Translations under genes and position numbers: made by a program
Notes under the pieces: generated by a model
Told to the model about the DNA's origin: nothing
Seen by the model: only the letters and a program-made list of their open reading frames with translations
Database searches by the model: none
Shown here: positions 33,487 to 43,080 of the stretch, piece after piece
How positions within the stretch are numbered: position 1 is the first letter of the stretch
Layout of the letters: the number at the start of each line of letters is the position of its first letter
Source: Mesostigma viride
Lineage: Eukaryota; Streptophyta; Mesostigmatophyceae; Mesostigmatales; Mesostigmataceae
Direction: 5' to 3'
NCBI GenBank assembly: GCA_009746045.1
Contig: RPFO01000667.1
Location: 1 to 64,000, forward strand
DNA length: 64,000 nucleotides

Positions 33487-35230
33487 TGTGAAGCGTGAGT
33501 TAGACTTTGTTCAGGGCAGCGGTGGGTGTCGAAGGAAAGAAGACTTGCTTGACCGGATAGCGACGATTGTCTTTTTATATGGGCTTGGGAAGCGTGTCCC
33601 CGTGGCTCTGTTCCCCGTGGCTTGAATTGGCTCTCTCCCACGCGAGTGTGTTGTCCCCGTGGGCATCTGTTGCGCGCGCGCCAAAATCCTCGCGGTCGAT
33701 GGGATGGTTCCAGAATCCAGATGGCTTGCCCGAATCCCGGTTCGCAGACTGGCCGTTGGGAATGCCACGTGGTAAGTGGTCGCCGGAGTCCGTGAAAATC
33801 CAGACAAGAACCGGACCGAAAGTGCACAGATTTTTTCTCCTGATACTACTTGATCAGTACTTTTTTCCCGAATCCCGATGCAGGTAAACTGATCCAGTGC
33901 TCCTGCCGCCTCCCAATACCCATGCCCAGCCAAAACTAGTCCAAAGCTAAGAGACATCATGCCTGATGCCTGAGACCAAGTGCCGAAATTGCTCTTGCCG
34001 ACTGCCGAGTTCACGCACCACCGGGGCATTTTGAAGTGGATGTTGGATTCAGCCATTCAGGCGTGAAACGATGGGTAGTCGCATGCCCGAGGTGAGGAAG
34101 GGCAGGCCATGGACCAGAGCGTTAAAAATCAAAAGCAGTAAGTCCTACGGGCTCTGAGAGGCACGGGGGCCGCTTCATGCCGAGCTTTCTTGTCATGATG
34201 ATGATCCTCTTTCGATTTTTTTATCCCTATAACAACCGCTTTATCCAATGTGATCCATCTATAATCGGCATAAGGTTTTCGCGCACGTATCCCCCCTGGA
34301 TCATTTTCTCGCCCAAAGCTGGAACGTCCAATTTTTGCAATATCCTCCCGTCATTGCGCAAACTGCACACTGGCGACACGGGCGTGAAGGAGTGCCCGCA
34401 GACAACATGATTCGGATTAACGTAACCGCGAATATTGCGCTGTCTTGACTCCGAGCATTGTGCTGGGCTGCTGGCTTGTAATCGCTGCCGATCGAGCGCG
34501 CGCGCTTTCTCGGAAACTGTGTGATCGTGTCGACACGCGAGGTGGGAGAGCGCTGGTCGTACGTTCCCGCACACCTGGTTATTAATAAGAGAGATTACCT
34601 ACTGATAACGCCATGCCGTGAGGAAGTCTGTGCAGTTTGCAGCACTTGAAGACCTTGAGCTACAGAAGGGCGCAATAGAGTATCCGTCTGTCTGGACCTT
34701 GATATCGATGACGCTAGCCTTCAAATTTGCTAATTGGCTGAGGTCTCGCCTAACGTGCAGCTTACTGTTGCCAGACCACTGTGGTGACTGGGGATGGATG
34801 TCTGGTCTCCCAGCCCCTTGATACCTAGTACAGTTGGTCTTGGCTTGAAAGTTCATGGCTGGTTCTACGTTTCCGTGTACTAACGGTTAGTTGAGCCCAA
34901 GCTGGCCTAGCAATGTTAGAAGTGAGGTGTAGTCCAGGTGATAGCTACTGATGCTAACACCAAAAAGGGGAATCAGGGGATTGGATTCCGCTTTTCTTAG
35001 AGCCGGGCTCGGGTGACAACCCATTGGCCAGGCTCGATCATAATAGGTGCCCTGGTCGCTGGTGTGAAAGCCTAATAATACGTCAGGCTAGCCATGGGGC
35101 CACTGGATGTGACCTCTTGTTTGGGAGCCACAGACGTTCACGAGTTACGAGGCCACTGGCATAACTGCATGCTAATAACTGCATAGATCGACCCTTGTTG
35201 AAGTTTGGGGTTAAATCCTACTTATTGATT
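33487..35230. other. Upstream flank of the first GST, no gene recognised
   Basis: A 181-codon minus-strand frame (33511-34056) lies just upstream of the GST start but has no recognisable domain and odd composition; I treat it as leader or promoter DNA. The remainder has short open frames only. Confidence 0.45.
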
Positions 35231-36033
35231 ATCAAGGAGACAACCAACGCAGGCCACTATCCTACTTATTGATTATAGCTCAAAGAACTGGTACCCCGTG
35301 ACTCTCCCAAACGGAGGCGCGTGAATGAATGAATGGGGAGGCGGTTGGGAGGTTGACACATTAATGAACAAAATAGTTAAATTTGTGCTCCCATGCACGT
35401 TGCGGAGTCACGGAGCATTTACCCCGACATGGATGGATGGATGGATGGACGGACGGACGGACGGACGGACGGACGGACGGACGGACGGACGGACGGACGG
35501 ACGGACGGACGGACGGACGGACGGACGGACGGACGGACGGACGGACGGACGGACGGACGGACGGACGGACGGACGGACGGACGGACGGACGGACGGACGG
35601 ACGGACGGACGGACGGACGGACGGACGGACGGACGGACGGACGGACGGACGGACGGACGGACGGACGGACGGACGGACGGACGGACGGACGGATGGATGG
35701 ATGGATGGATGGATGGATGGATGGATGGATGGATGGATGGATGGATGGATGGATGGATGGATGGATGGATGGATGGATGGATGGATGGGTGCACACAATC
35801 CTGCCGGTCTATTCTATCTATTCTACCTATTCTGCCAGCCCTAGGGGTCTGGCCTAGCATTCTTCCCGAGCTTGCAAACACGCGGCTTTACCACTGGTGG
35901 GGGGTCATTGTCATCTATCCATTCATATTCATCATCCTGAATGACTCGAAAACGCGGACAAGATAACGGCAGGCTCGAGCTACCATGGTCCGGATTCTCC
36001 CGATTTCTGGCCTGCGCTGGTTGTCTCCTTGAT
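35231..36033. repeat. Segment bounded by 25-bp inverted ends
   Basis: ATCAAGGAGACAACCAACGC at 35231 and the reverse complement of ATCAAGGAGACAACCAGCGC at 36033 face each other; with the next GAGGCC/CAGGCC bases about 24 of 25 positions agree. The interval contains the L2 3' end and its microsatellites, so it may be a composite or two independent copies of the same terminus. Confidence 0.45.
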
Positions 36034-36134
36034 CTATAACCAGGCATAGTTGTCTCACTTAATAACCTGAGCCCACTTGGCCTGCAAATGTCCATCAGCT
36101 TTTTCCAAATCACGGAGAGGCCTAGGCCCCCCAT
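35376..36134 (-). mobile_element. LINE L2 copy a: RT tail, 3' UTR with microsatellites
   Basis: Minus-strand reading from 36134 (GGLGLSVIWKKLMD) to 35841 ([23 protein letters not shown]) resembles the C-terminus of the L1/L2 LINE protein, with an intervening insertion near 35930-36080. The 3' UTR follows leftward: the conserved AATCCTGCCGGTCTA block (about 35800-35814), GGAT/GGAC arrays, an ACCCCGA block, then the L2 3' signature at 35376-35418. Decayed and non-functional. Confidence 0.65.
35431..35787 (+). repeat. (GGAC)n flanked by (GGAT)n
   Basis: Four GGAT units, then GGAC units from about 35447 to 35690, then GGAT units to 35787. The abrupt, single-base-type switch suggests one T-to-C variant unit that then expanded. 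Frames through it are artefacts. Confidence 0.97.
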
Positions 36135-36322
36135 GTCCTCTACTGGCTGCTCGTTGAAAGTGCGGGCATTGCAGCATCTAGCAATTATTGCTGGGCCCGT
36201 TCCATGTGAGGAGGTGCCTGCCCCGGCTGAGCAGGTCGCAGCCCTGCGGAGGGGCCACGAGATGTGTATACCTGGTTGGAGCGAGCTAAGTGCCCTAGAG
36301 GGACACGAGACTAATTAATTAA

Positions 36323-36523
36323 CTAAGCTTGTGCTCTAAGTACTAGTTGCAGTCTACGCTGCTTGATGCTGCTGGTGATAAGTGGCATGCCTAGGTACAA
36401 GTCCTCCTTGCGAACGTGTACGGCACAGCCCACGCGGAAAATATATTGACCGCAGCATGTTGGTAACTGCGCCGTCCAGCTTTTTCGCAACGTCGGCTGT
36501 GAGGGTCCACGTCTCGGCTCCAT
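36323..36523 (-). pseudogene. Decayed LINE RT C-terminal fragment
   Basis: The minus strand encodes VHVRKEDLYLGMPLITSSIKQRRLQLVLRAQA, aligning with the L1 protein's LHISNEDLYADLPYVSHIIRHRRLGL-type segment. Probably belongs with L2 copy a to its left, separated by rearrangement. Confidence 0.55.
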
Positions 36524-36564
36524 ACATGAGAACAGGGAGGACCGAAACCTTAATTAATTAATTA

Positions 36565-37815
36565 AACTCGTGCTGCCGTTGGGGAGTCACGGAGCATTAA
36601 CCCCGATGGATGGATGGATGGATGGATGGATGGATGGATGGATGGATGGATGGATGGATGGATGGATGGATGGATGGATGGATGGATGGATGGATGGATG
36701 GATGGATGGATGGATGGATGGATGGATGGATGGATGGATGGATGGATGGATGGATGGATGGATGGATGGATGGATGGATGGATGGATGGATGGATGGATG
36801 GATGGATGGATGGATGGATGGATGGATGGATGGATGGATGGATGGATGGATGGATGGATGGATGGATGGATGGATGGATGGATGGATGGATGGATGGATG
36901 GATGGATGGATGGATGGATGGATGGATGGATGGATGGATGGATGGATGGATGGATGGATGGATGGATGGATGGATGGATGGATGGATGGATGGATGGATG
37001 GATGGATGGATGGATGGATGGATGGATGGATGGATGGATGGATGGATGGATGGATGGATGGATGGATGGATGGATGGATGGATGGATGGATGGATGGATG
37101 GATGGATGGATGGATGGATGGATGGATGGATGGATGGATGGATGGATGGATGGATGGATGGATGGATGGATGGATGGATGGATGGATGGATGGATGGATG
37201 GATGGATGGATGGATGGATGGATGGATGGATGGATGGATGGATGGATGGATGGATGGATGGATGGATGGATGGATGGATGGATGGATGGATGGATGGATA
37301 TTGGATGGATGGATGGATGGATGGATGGATGGATGGATGGATGGATGGATGGATGGATGGATGGATGGATGGATGGATGGATGGATGGATGGATGGATGG
37401 ATGGATGGATGGATGGATGGATGGATGGATGGATGGATGGATGGATGGATGGATGGATGGATGGATGGATGGATGGATGGATGGATGGATGGATGGATGG
37501 ATGGATGGATGGATGGATGGATGGATGGATGGATGGATGGATGGATGGATGGATGGATGGATGGATGGATGGATGGATGGATGGATGGATGGATGGATGG
37601 ATGGATGGATGGATGGATGGATGGATGGATGGATGGATGGATGGATGGATGGATGGATGGATGGATGGATGGATGGATGGATGGATGGATGGATGGATGG
37701 ATGGATGGATGGATGGATGGATGGATGGATGGATGGATGGATGGATGGATGGATGGATGGATGGATGGGTACACGCAATCCTACCGGTCTAAGCTATCTA
37801 CATATAGGCTATCTA
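36565..37815 (-). mobile_element. LINE L2 copy b 3' UTR with giant GGAT array
   Basis: Left end: ATTA tail then CTCGTGCTGCCGTTGGGGAG and GCATTAACCCCGATGG. The tetranucleotide array follows, then AATCCTACCGGTCTA. This is the same order as in copy a, so the microsatellite sits inside the element's 3' UTR. No RT reading frame is attached to the right. Confidence 0.65.
36605..37767 (+). repeat. (GGAT)n microsatellite, ~1.16 kb
   Basis: About 290 tetranucleotide units with a single interruption (GGATATTGGAT) near 37300. The predicted WMDG or IHPS repeat proteins are artefacts of the repeat. Confidence 0.98.
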
Positions 37816-37859
37816 CAAAACAATCCCGCTCTATATCTATGGTCTATCTATATCTATGG

Positions 37860-39045
37860 GTGTGGGCTCACCCGCGCCGCCCGCCTCGCCCCTGCCGCCT
37901 TCCTCGGCTCTGTTGCTCAGGCCTCGGCGGAGATCCGCCAGTTGGTCCCCAGCGCCATCAGCGCTGGCCATTCCCGACTTGGTCACCCCATCCCCATTGA
38001 ACCCCTTTGTGCAGGCTGTGCAGGATTCTTACCTTGGGATCCAGCAGGCCAGCTCGTCCGCCCCGCCCAGGCCGTCCACCGTCGCCTGCCCCGGGGCACG
38101 CCCGGCGTGTCCACTGTCGTCAGTCCTAGTGTCTTCCCTACCTGCGTTCATGAAAAACAACAAAAGACCTACGCGGGTATACTACACTGTGCCGACTGGA
38201 TGGGTCTGCATGCGAGCTTGAACGATCAGGGGAAGGCTTGGCTTCACTCTGTTCAGTCCCTTGAGGGGAGCGTGGGGTCCGCATTCCTGCACGCCCTCCC
38301 CATGAGCCCTCTGGCTGTTCACGCTGGTTCCGGCCCTTAACGCCATCGCTCTCCGTCACCAGCTGTTTGCCCCGCAACCTCTCATCACGGCAGGTGCGTC
38401 CTGCGCGGCAGCTGCGGGCTTGCTCTCGATACTACTGGGACGCACTACATCGCGTGCATGGGTGGCCAGCAGAACCAGAACTGGTTCCTCTATCTCCATA
38501 CCGCTCTTCGGCCTCCGGGTGGTGTGTGCCATGGTTGGGTCGGTCTTTAATTCCCCACTCCACCATCAAGTGCGAGGACGCGGATGGGGCCGCCCTCTAC
38601 TCACCCAACCACCGCCCCGACATTACCGTGCTTGACTACGACGGGCAGGGTTGCCACCTGCTCATCGATGTCTCCGTGGCTCGGCCGCTCTCTGGTCGCC
38701 ACATCCTCTGGGCGGCTGTGGATGCCAGCGCTGCTGCCGCTGTGGCTGAGCGCGACAAGTTTGCCTCCTAGTAACGGCAATGTGGGGCCCCTGATGCACC
38801 GGGTCATCCCCTTTGTCCTTGAGGAGTTCGGGGCAATGTGCCCCAAGACAGCGGAGTTTTTCCACGAGTGCTGCCAGTGCCGTGAAGACCGCCTCGACCT
38901 CGAGGGTCAGACCGCCCCGTGGTCTGCCCGCACGTGGTCCTCGTATTGGCAGCAGCGCCTGTCACTCGCCCTCACTCGCACTGTGGCTGATGTGTTATTC
39001 CGCCGCACCCGGCGGGCCGACTTTGTCGCCCCCCATGCGGTCTAG
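37860..39045 (+). pseudogene. LINE 3' part with restriction-like endonuclease, frameshifted
   Basis: The plus strand encodes, in changing frames, an RT C-terminus ([34 protein letters not shown]), a Cys/His region (CGLALDTTGTHYIACMGGQ) and a restriction-like endonuclease (YSPNHRPDITVLDY then LLIDVSVARP), followed by EEFGAM and EDRLDLEGQ.APWSARTWSSYW blocks. The PD...D arrangement is that of R2/CRE-type and Dualen-type LINE endonucleases. The homologous block at 62752 is intact. A frame break near 38770 and several upstream make this copy dead. Confidence 0.75.
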
Positions 39046-39249
39046 ATCCCTCCCAGACCTGCATGGTGGGCCGGCAGCGATGTGGCTGCGTGTCGTAGTT
39101 TTGTGCTGTAGTTAGTTGTACGTACCTTGTGCAGCTGGCGTGATCCTTGGATGTCCGTGTCACTGAGATTACTATTTCTTCAGGGTTCTTCTTCTTTTCG
39201 GGGTTTTCCTTATGTTGCATTCCAATCTCACCACCGTAATTTATCATTC

Positions 39250-39640
39250 TTAATGAATCTATATCTATGGTATGGTATGCTCGACCCGCAAGGCCCGCAC
39301 CTTCAAAGAACAGCTAGTAGAGGCTGCTAGGACATGGGGGGCCTTGGCCTCTCCGTGACTTGGAACAAGATGATGGACAAGGCCAAGTGGGCCCAGGTAA
39401 TAGAGGACAACGAACCCCCTCCCGTTGGGAAGCGCCCGCATTTGCAAACACGCGGGAAGCACGCTAGACAGGACCCCTAGGGTAGAGAGCTTAGAATAGA
39501 TTGGCTTGATGTTGTAGATAGATTAGACCGGTAGGATTGCATGTGTGTCCCCATCCATGGACATCCATCGGGGTTAATGCTGGACGTGACTCCCCAACGG
39601 GAGCACGAGTCTAATTTTTGAAAAATTAATTAATTTATCA
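39250..39640 (+). mobile_element. LINE L2 copy c, 3' end
   Basis: The plus strand reads GGLGLSVTWNKMMDKAKWAQ and DNEPPPVGKRPHLQTRGKH to a stop near 39480. The ACCGGTAGGATTGCA block follows, then a very short CCATCCATGGACATCCATCG remnant of the microsatellite, the inverse L2 3' signature (39584-39611) and an ATTA-rich tail. Confidence 0.7.
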
Positions 39641-39658
39641 ATTAATTAATTAATATCT

Positions 39659-40261
39659 ATCAAAGAGACAACCAGCGCAGGCCAGAAATCGGGAGAATCC
39701 GGACCATGGTAGCTCGAGCCTGCCGTTATCTTTTCCGCGTTTTCGAGTCGTTCAGGATGATGAAGATGAATGGTGATGGAAATGTGTATCCTTGTGCATT
39801 GAAATTATGGCTGGCTTACGTGTGGAGCGACTAGATGACCTAGACGGTGGGGCCGGAAACAGCATGCTTGATCAGGGCGTGTGTTTCTAGCCTAACTGGC
39901 CGGGAGTGTCTAGTGGTGAGCACCATTGCTGCGATCGCTCTCCCACCATTTACGAGGAAATACCCGCAAATGGAAAACCACTGAAAAGGTCTAGCTAGTC
40001 AGTCATCACGTTAGCCATGCCATGATTCCAAACGTCCAAGAACTGCACACGGTGCAAAGGCAAAAAGCCGGAGGACAGCACTTTCAAATGTGCGGCGGGA
40101 ACCAAAAGCCCGCGGATGCCAGAAAACATCGTGTTGCGGCAGCGACGCGACGATGTGGACAACGAATCCAGTGCCAAGCTCGGAACGGCCGCAAAGGAGA
40201 TCTGGCATCACAGGGTTCAGATGTGCGGAGATACTATGCGATCTATGGTTGTCTCCTTGAT
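39659..40261. repeat. Candidate 603-bp TIR element
   Basis: ATCAAAGAGACAACC at 39659 and GGTTGTCTCCTTGAT ending at 40261 are inverted ends. The first ~100 bp match 36033-35925 in reverse orientation, so the terminus is a dispersed repeat. No coding sequence recognised inside. Confidence 0.45.
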
Positions 40262-40309
40262 CTATGGTGCTCGCGACCCTAGGGGTCTTGTCTAGCATGC
40301 CGCCCACGT

Positions 40310-40490
40310 GTGCAAACGCGCGGCTTCCCCACAGCAGGGGGGTTGTTGTCCTCTATGACCTGGGCCCACTTGGCCTTGTCCATCATCTTTTTCCAAATCA
40401 CGGAGAGGCCTAGGTCCCCCATGTCCTCTACTAGCTGTTCTTTGAAGGTGCAGGCCTTGCGGCGTCTAACCTGGCTGGGCCCACGTGAGG
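40310..40490 (-). pseudogene. LINE L2 copy d, RT tail
   Basis: The minus strand reads GDLGLSVIWKKMMDKAKWAQ then VIEDNNPPAVGKPR, matching copies a and c. A separate L2 3' signature in minus orientation (40584-40616) lies to its right and probably belongs to another truncated insertion. Confidence 0.6.
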
Positions 40491-40616
40491 ACCTTGACAG
40501 GTCCTACTTCTCTAGCTTGCCCAAGGGCTTGCGCCACATGGCCCTGTATTGGCGCAAAGCGTGCCGGGCGAGAGAGATTAATCAAACTCGTGCTCCTGTT
40601 GGGGAGTCACGGAGCA

Positions 40617-41436
40617 TTAACCGACCCCGATGGATGCGAGAGAGATACGATGGTCAACGTCAGCTAGCCTTGCACCTTGGGAGTAAGCTACCCAGCAGAG
40701 CTCTTGACATGGATGGTCCCGGAACCGAATTGACGCGAGAGCCATCAAGAAGGAAGAGGGCCGGGTGGTGGTGGCTGAAATTGAGCCCAACCGCCATGGC
40801 CTCGGTCTAGGTTGACACATGCTATCATCAGGAATAGACGAATAGCTGTCTTACTTAACTAATGTAATTAATTAATTAATTACTACTAATTAATTAATTA
40901 AATTAATTACGCGGCTGCTGCAAGTCGCACCGGCCTGATCCCAATCGAACACTAGTCATGCGAGGGATTTGGCCGATGCCACATGAATATGCCAGTACCT
41001 GATCGGTGTCCGACTGTCCATGAGGGTCACATGCTCGATCTGGATGAGCCTCAAGAGTAATTGCATCATAAGAACATGAATGTGAATTGTTTCAATAAAC
41101 TGACATCCTCACTTCATAAACTGACATCATGGCAAAGTGCAGCATTAATTATTAAAGAATCAAAGCATTTGTACTAAATGGCAATGACAGATCAATTTGT
41201 GCCGTCACGTACACTCCACCAAGGCTGCAAACGTCTGTCCAGGCTACCATTCTAGGTTTCATGCTAGCATCGGGCGCATGTAAGCCAATTCAATGCCGAC
41301 AGCAGAAACTTTAACTTGCAAAGTTGTGATGGTTTGCTGTGTTAGTACTCGTTACAGACCAAACTGGCCTAGATTAATCCAGCTGGCTACCTGCCAGAAT
41401 CTTCACAGCTGCAAATGGGTTATGACATCTATGCAC
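40617..41436. other. Intergenic, ATTA tracts, no gene recognised
   Basis: Contains ATTA/TTAA tracts around 40865-40905 and unremarkable AT-rich DNA. The right end is the 3' flank of the second GST. Confidence 0.45.
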
Positions 41437-42402
41437 CTACGCGCTGTTCACAATAGCTTGCATCTCAGCATGACCTGCCTTCACAAAGTCCAGAGAAGCG
41501 ATGTTGTTAAAGTACGCTTGCAGGTTAGGGTACGCTGACAAGTCAACCTTAAGGTAAGGCATCCAAGACAGCATGATGTACAAGTAGGCGTCTGCGACGG
41601 TGAAGCCGTTGCCGTCCAAGTAATTCTTGCCCGGCGTGATCTCATGCTTCGACAAGAAATCAAGCTTGGTCTTCAGCTTGGCGACGGCAGCATCACGCAT
41701 CTCCCCCGTGAGGGCTGGGTTGAAGAGCGGGCCGCAGCTGGAGTGGACCTCGCTGGCCAGGTAATTCAACTTGGATTGCAGCACGTAGCGCGCGGTGGTG
41801 CCGTTAGGAGGCGCGAGGTGCGACTGCGGGTTTTGATCCGCGATCCACTGCAGAACGGCGCTTCCCTCGTTCAACAGCGTGCCGTCCTCGAGGACAAGGC
41901 CGGGGACGTTGCCCTTGACGTTGACAGCATAGTAATCTTGGCCTTTCTTGGGCCCGGACAGCACCTTGTGAGCCCGGATGTCGACCAGGTTGGCTTCGAC
42001 GGACTTCCCCAGAATTCCCGCCTTGAGAGCGGAGATGTAGCTGGCGGCACCGCACGATGTGGGAGTGAAGTAGAGCTGAGCAGGCTTGGTTGATTGAGAA
42101 GCATTGGCGCTGCACACAGTGGCGGACTTTAACGCCGTGCGGACGTTGTCCCTCCTGCTCTGGGAATTCGCAAGGAGGCGGAGTCCCTGCGCGGACTCTG
42201 CACGGCCAAGCCCAAGACTATTGTCCTTGGAATTAATGGCAATATCACCTTTGCCTTTTGTGGCCTTATTGAGGACGTCGCGCGAGCAGTTGGCCAAAAG
42301 GCTAGCAGTTACGGCTTTCCTTGGAACGCGGGCCGTGGCAATAGCAACGGTTGCCGTCGCAACGCCGCAAATGTTAGAAACTGAACACACCTGGGCCGAC
42401 AT
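41437..42402 (-). CDS. Glutathione S-transferase, beta-like, with N-terminal extension (321 aa)
   Basis: Same enzyme family as the copy at 32836, with which it shares about 197 of 215 residues: LYFTPTSCGAASY, NVKGNVPGL, NEGSAVLQW and FTVADAYLY are all conserved. It differs by an extra ~106 residues before PAQLYF, rich in Ala, Ser, Arg and Lys and poor in acidic residues, as in organellar transit peptides; plastid or mitochondrial location is inferred. I chose the ATG at 42402 (MSAQVCSVSN); the frame stays open to an ATG at 42519, which would give 360 aa. Single exon. It is divergent from the MET1/TEF30 gene, the two starts lying ~680 bp apart. Confidence 0.9.
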   Translation of the reverse strand: MSAQVCSVSNICGVATATVAIATARVPRKAVTASLLANCSRDVLNKATKGKGDIAINSKDNSLGLGRAESAQGLRLLANSQSRRDNVRTALKSATVCSANASQSTKPAQLYFTPTSCGAASYISALKAGILGKSVEANLVDIRAHKVLSGPKKGQDYYAVNVKGNVPGLVLEDGTLLNEGSAVLQWIADQNPQSHLAPPNGTTARYVLQSKLNYLASEVHSSCGPLFNPALTGEMRDAAVAKLKTKLDFLSKHEITPGKNYLDGNGFTVADAYLYIMLSWMPYLKVDLSAYPNLQAYFNNIASLDFVKAGHAEMQAIVNSA

Positions 42403-43080
42403 GGTGGAATTTGAGAATGGCTGCTGCCGCACACAGAAATTCCGTAACAGGCGCGATGCTGTGCACGACTCAAGTACCTGCTTTCTGGGTTGTAACGTGA
42501 TCCTGTTGGCTTCAAACAAGGTAATTTTCCTGTGCCCAGGTGCAGGTGGTCACGTTGCGCACGTGCCGGCCTGCCGGGTCACGGACTCGAGCACGATGCG
42601 CGCCGCGCCGTAGCCTCAACTCTTCCAGAAAAATTCAAGATTTTCAAAGACTTGGAGAAACTTGTTTGAAACAATAATCTACGGTCTGGCGTTGACCACG
42701 GAGGCCACGACGATTGCCCCTAGGAGCGTGCCACCGAGGCAGATGTGACACTCGCCCTAGAATATCTGCTTGGTTGGCTGGAAATTCCTGGCTGTAGGCC
42801 CCCAAATCTTCAGGTAACTTTGGGTAATTGCTGTGCATGAGGACCGCTGAATAGCCGATCGCAGTCATCGCACGGTTCTGAGACGACCTAATTACGCCCC
42901 ACCAAAGCAGGCGAGTCCTCATATGATCTAAACGGCGGTTTCAGAGGGATCAGCAGTTTGACGTGTGGCTTTGCTGGTCACAAGTGCACGAGCGTGAGGC
43001 AGTTGGCAACAAAAACAAACCGTGAGCCCCGAGTTAGCTATCCAGCCTCACCAGTCAGAAAAAAAGCTATAGCAGCTTCA
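42403..43080. promoter_or_regulatory. Divergent intergenic region between GST and MET1/TEF30 genes
   Basis: Holds the 5' leaders and presumably the promoters of both genes. I see no clear TATA box or other motif I would stand behind. Confidence 0.5.

Noticed and set aside
33511-34056. 181-codon frame upstream of the first GST
   Set aside because: No domain, rich in dispersed Thr/Ser/Arg, and absent upstream of the second GST; more likely leader or promoter DNA.
35325-35966. GRTD / RPSV repeat proteins
   Set aside because: Translations of the GGAC/GGAT arrays in a LINE 3' UTR.
36570-38340. WMDG and IHPS repeat proteins up to 576 codons
   Set aside because: Translations of the GGAT array; only the sequence after about 37860 carries real, LINE-derived similarity.
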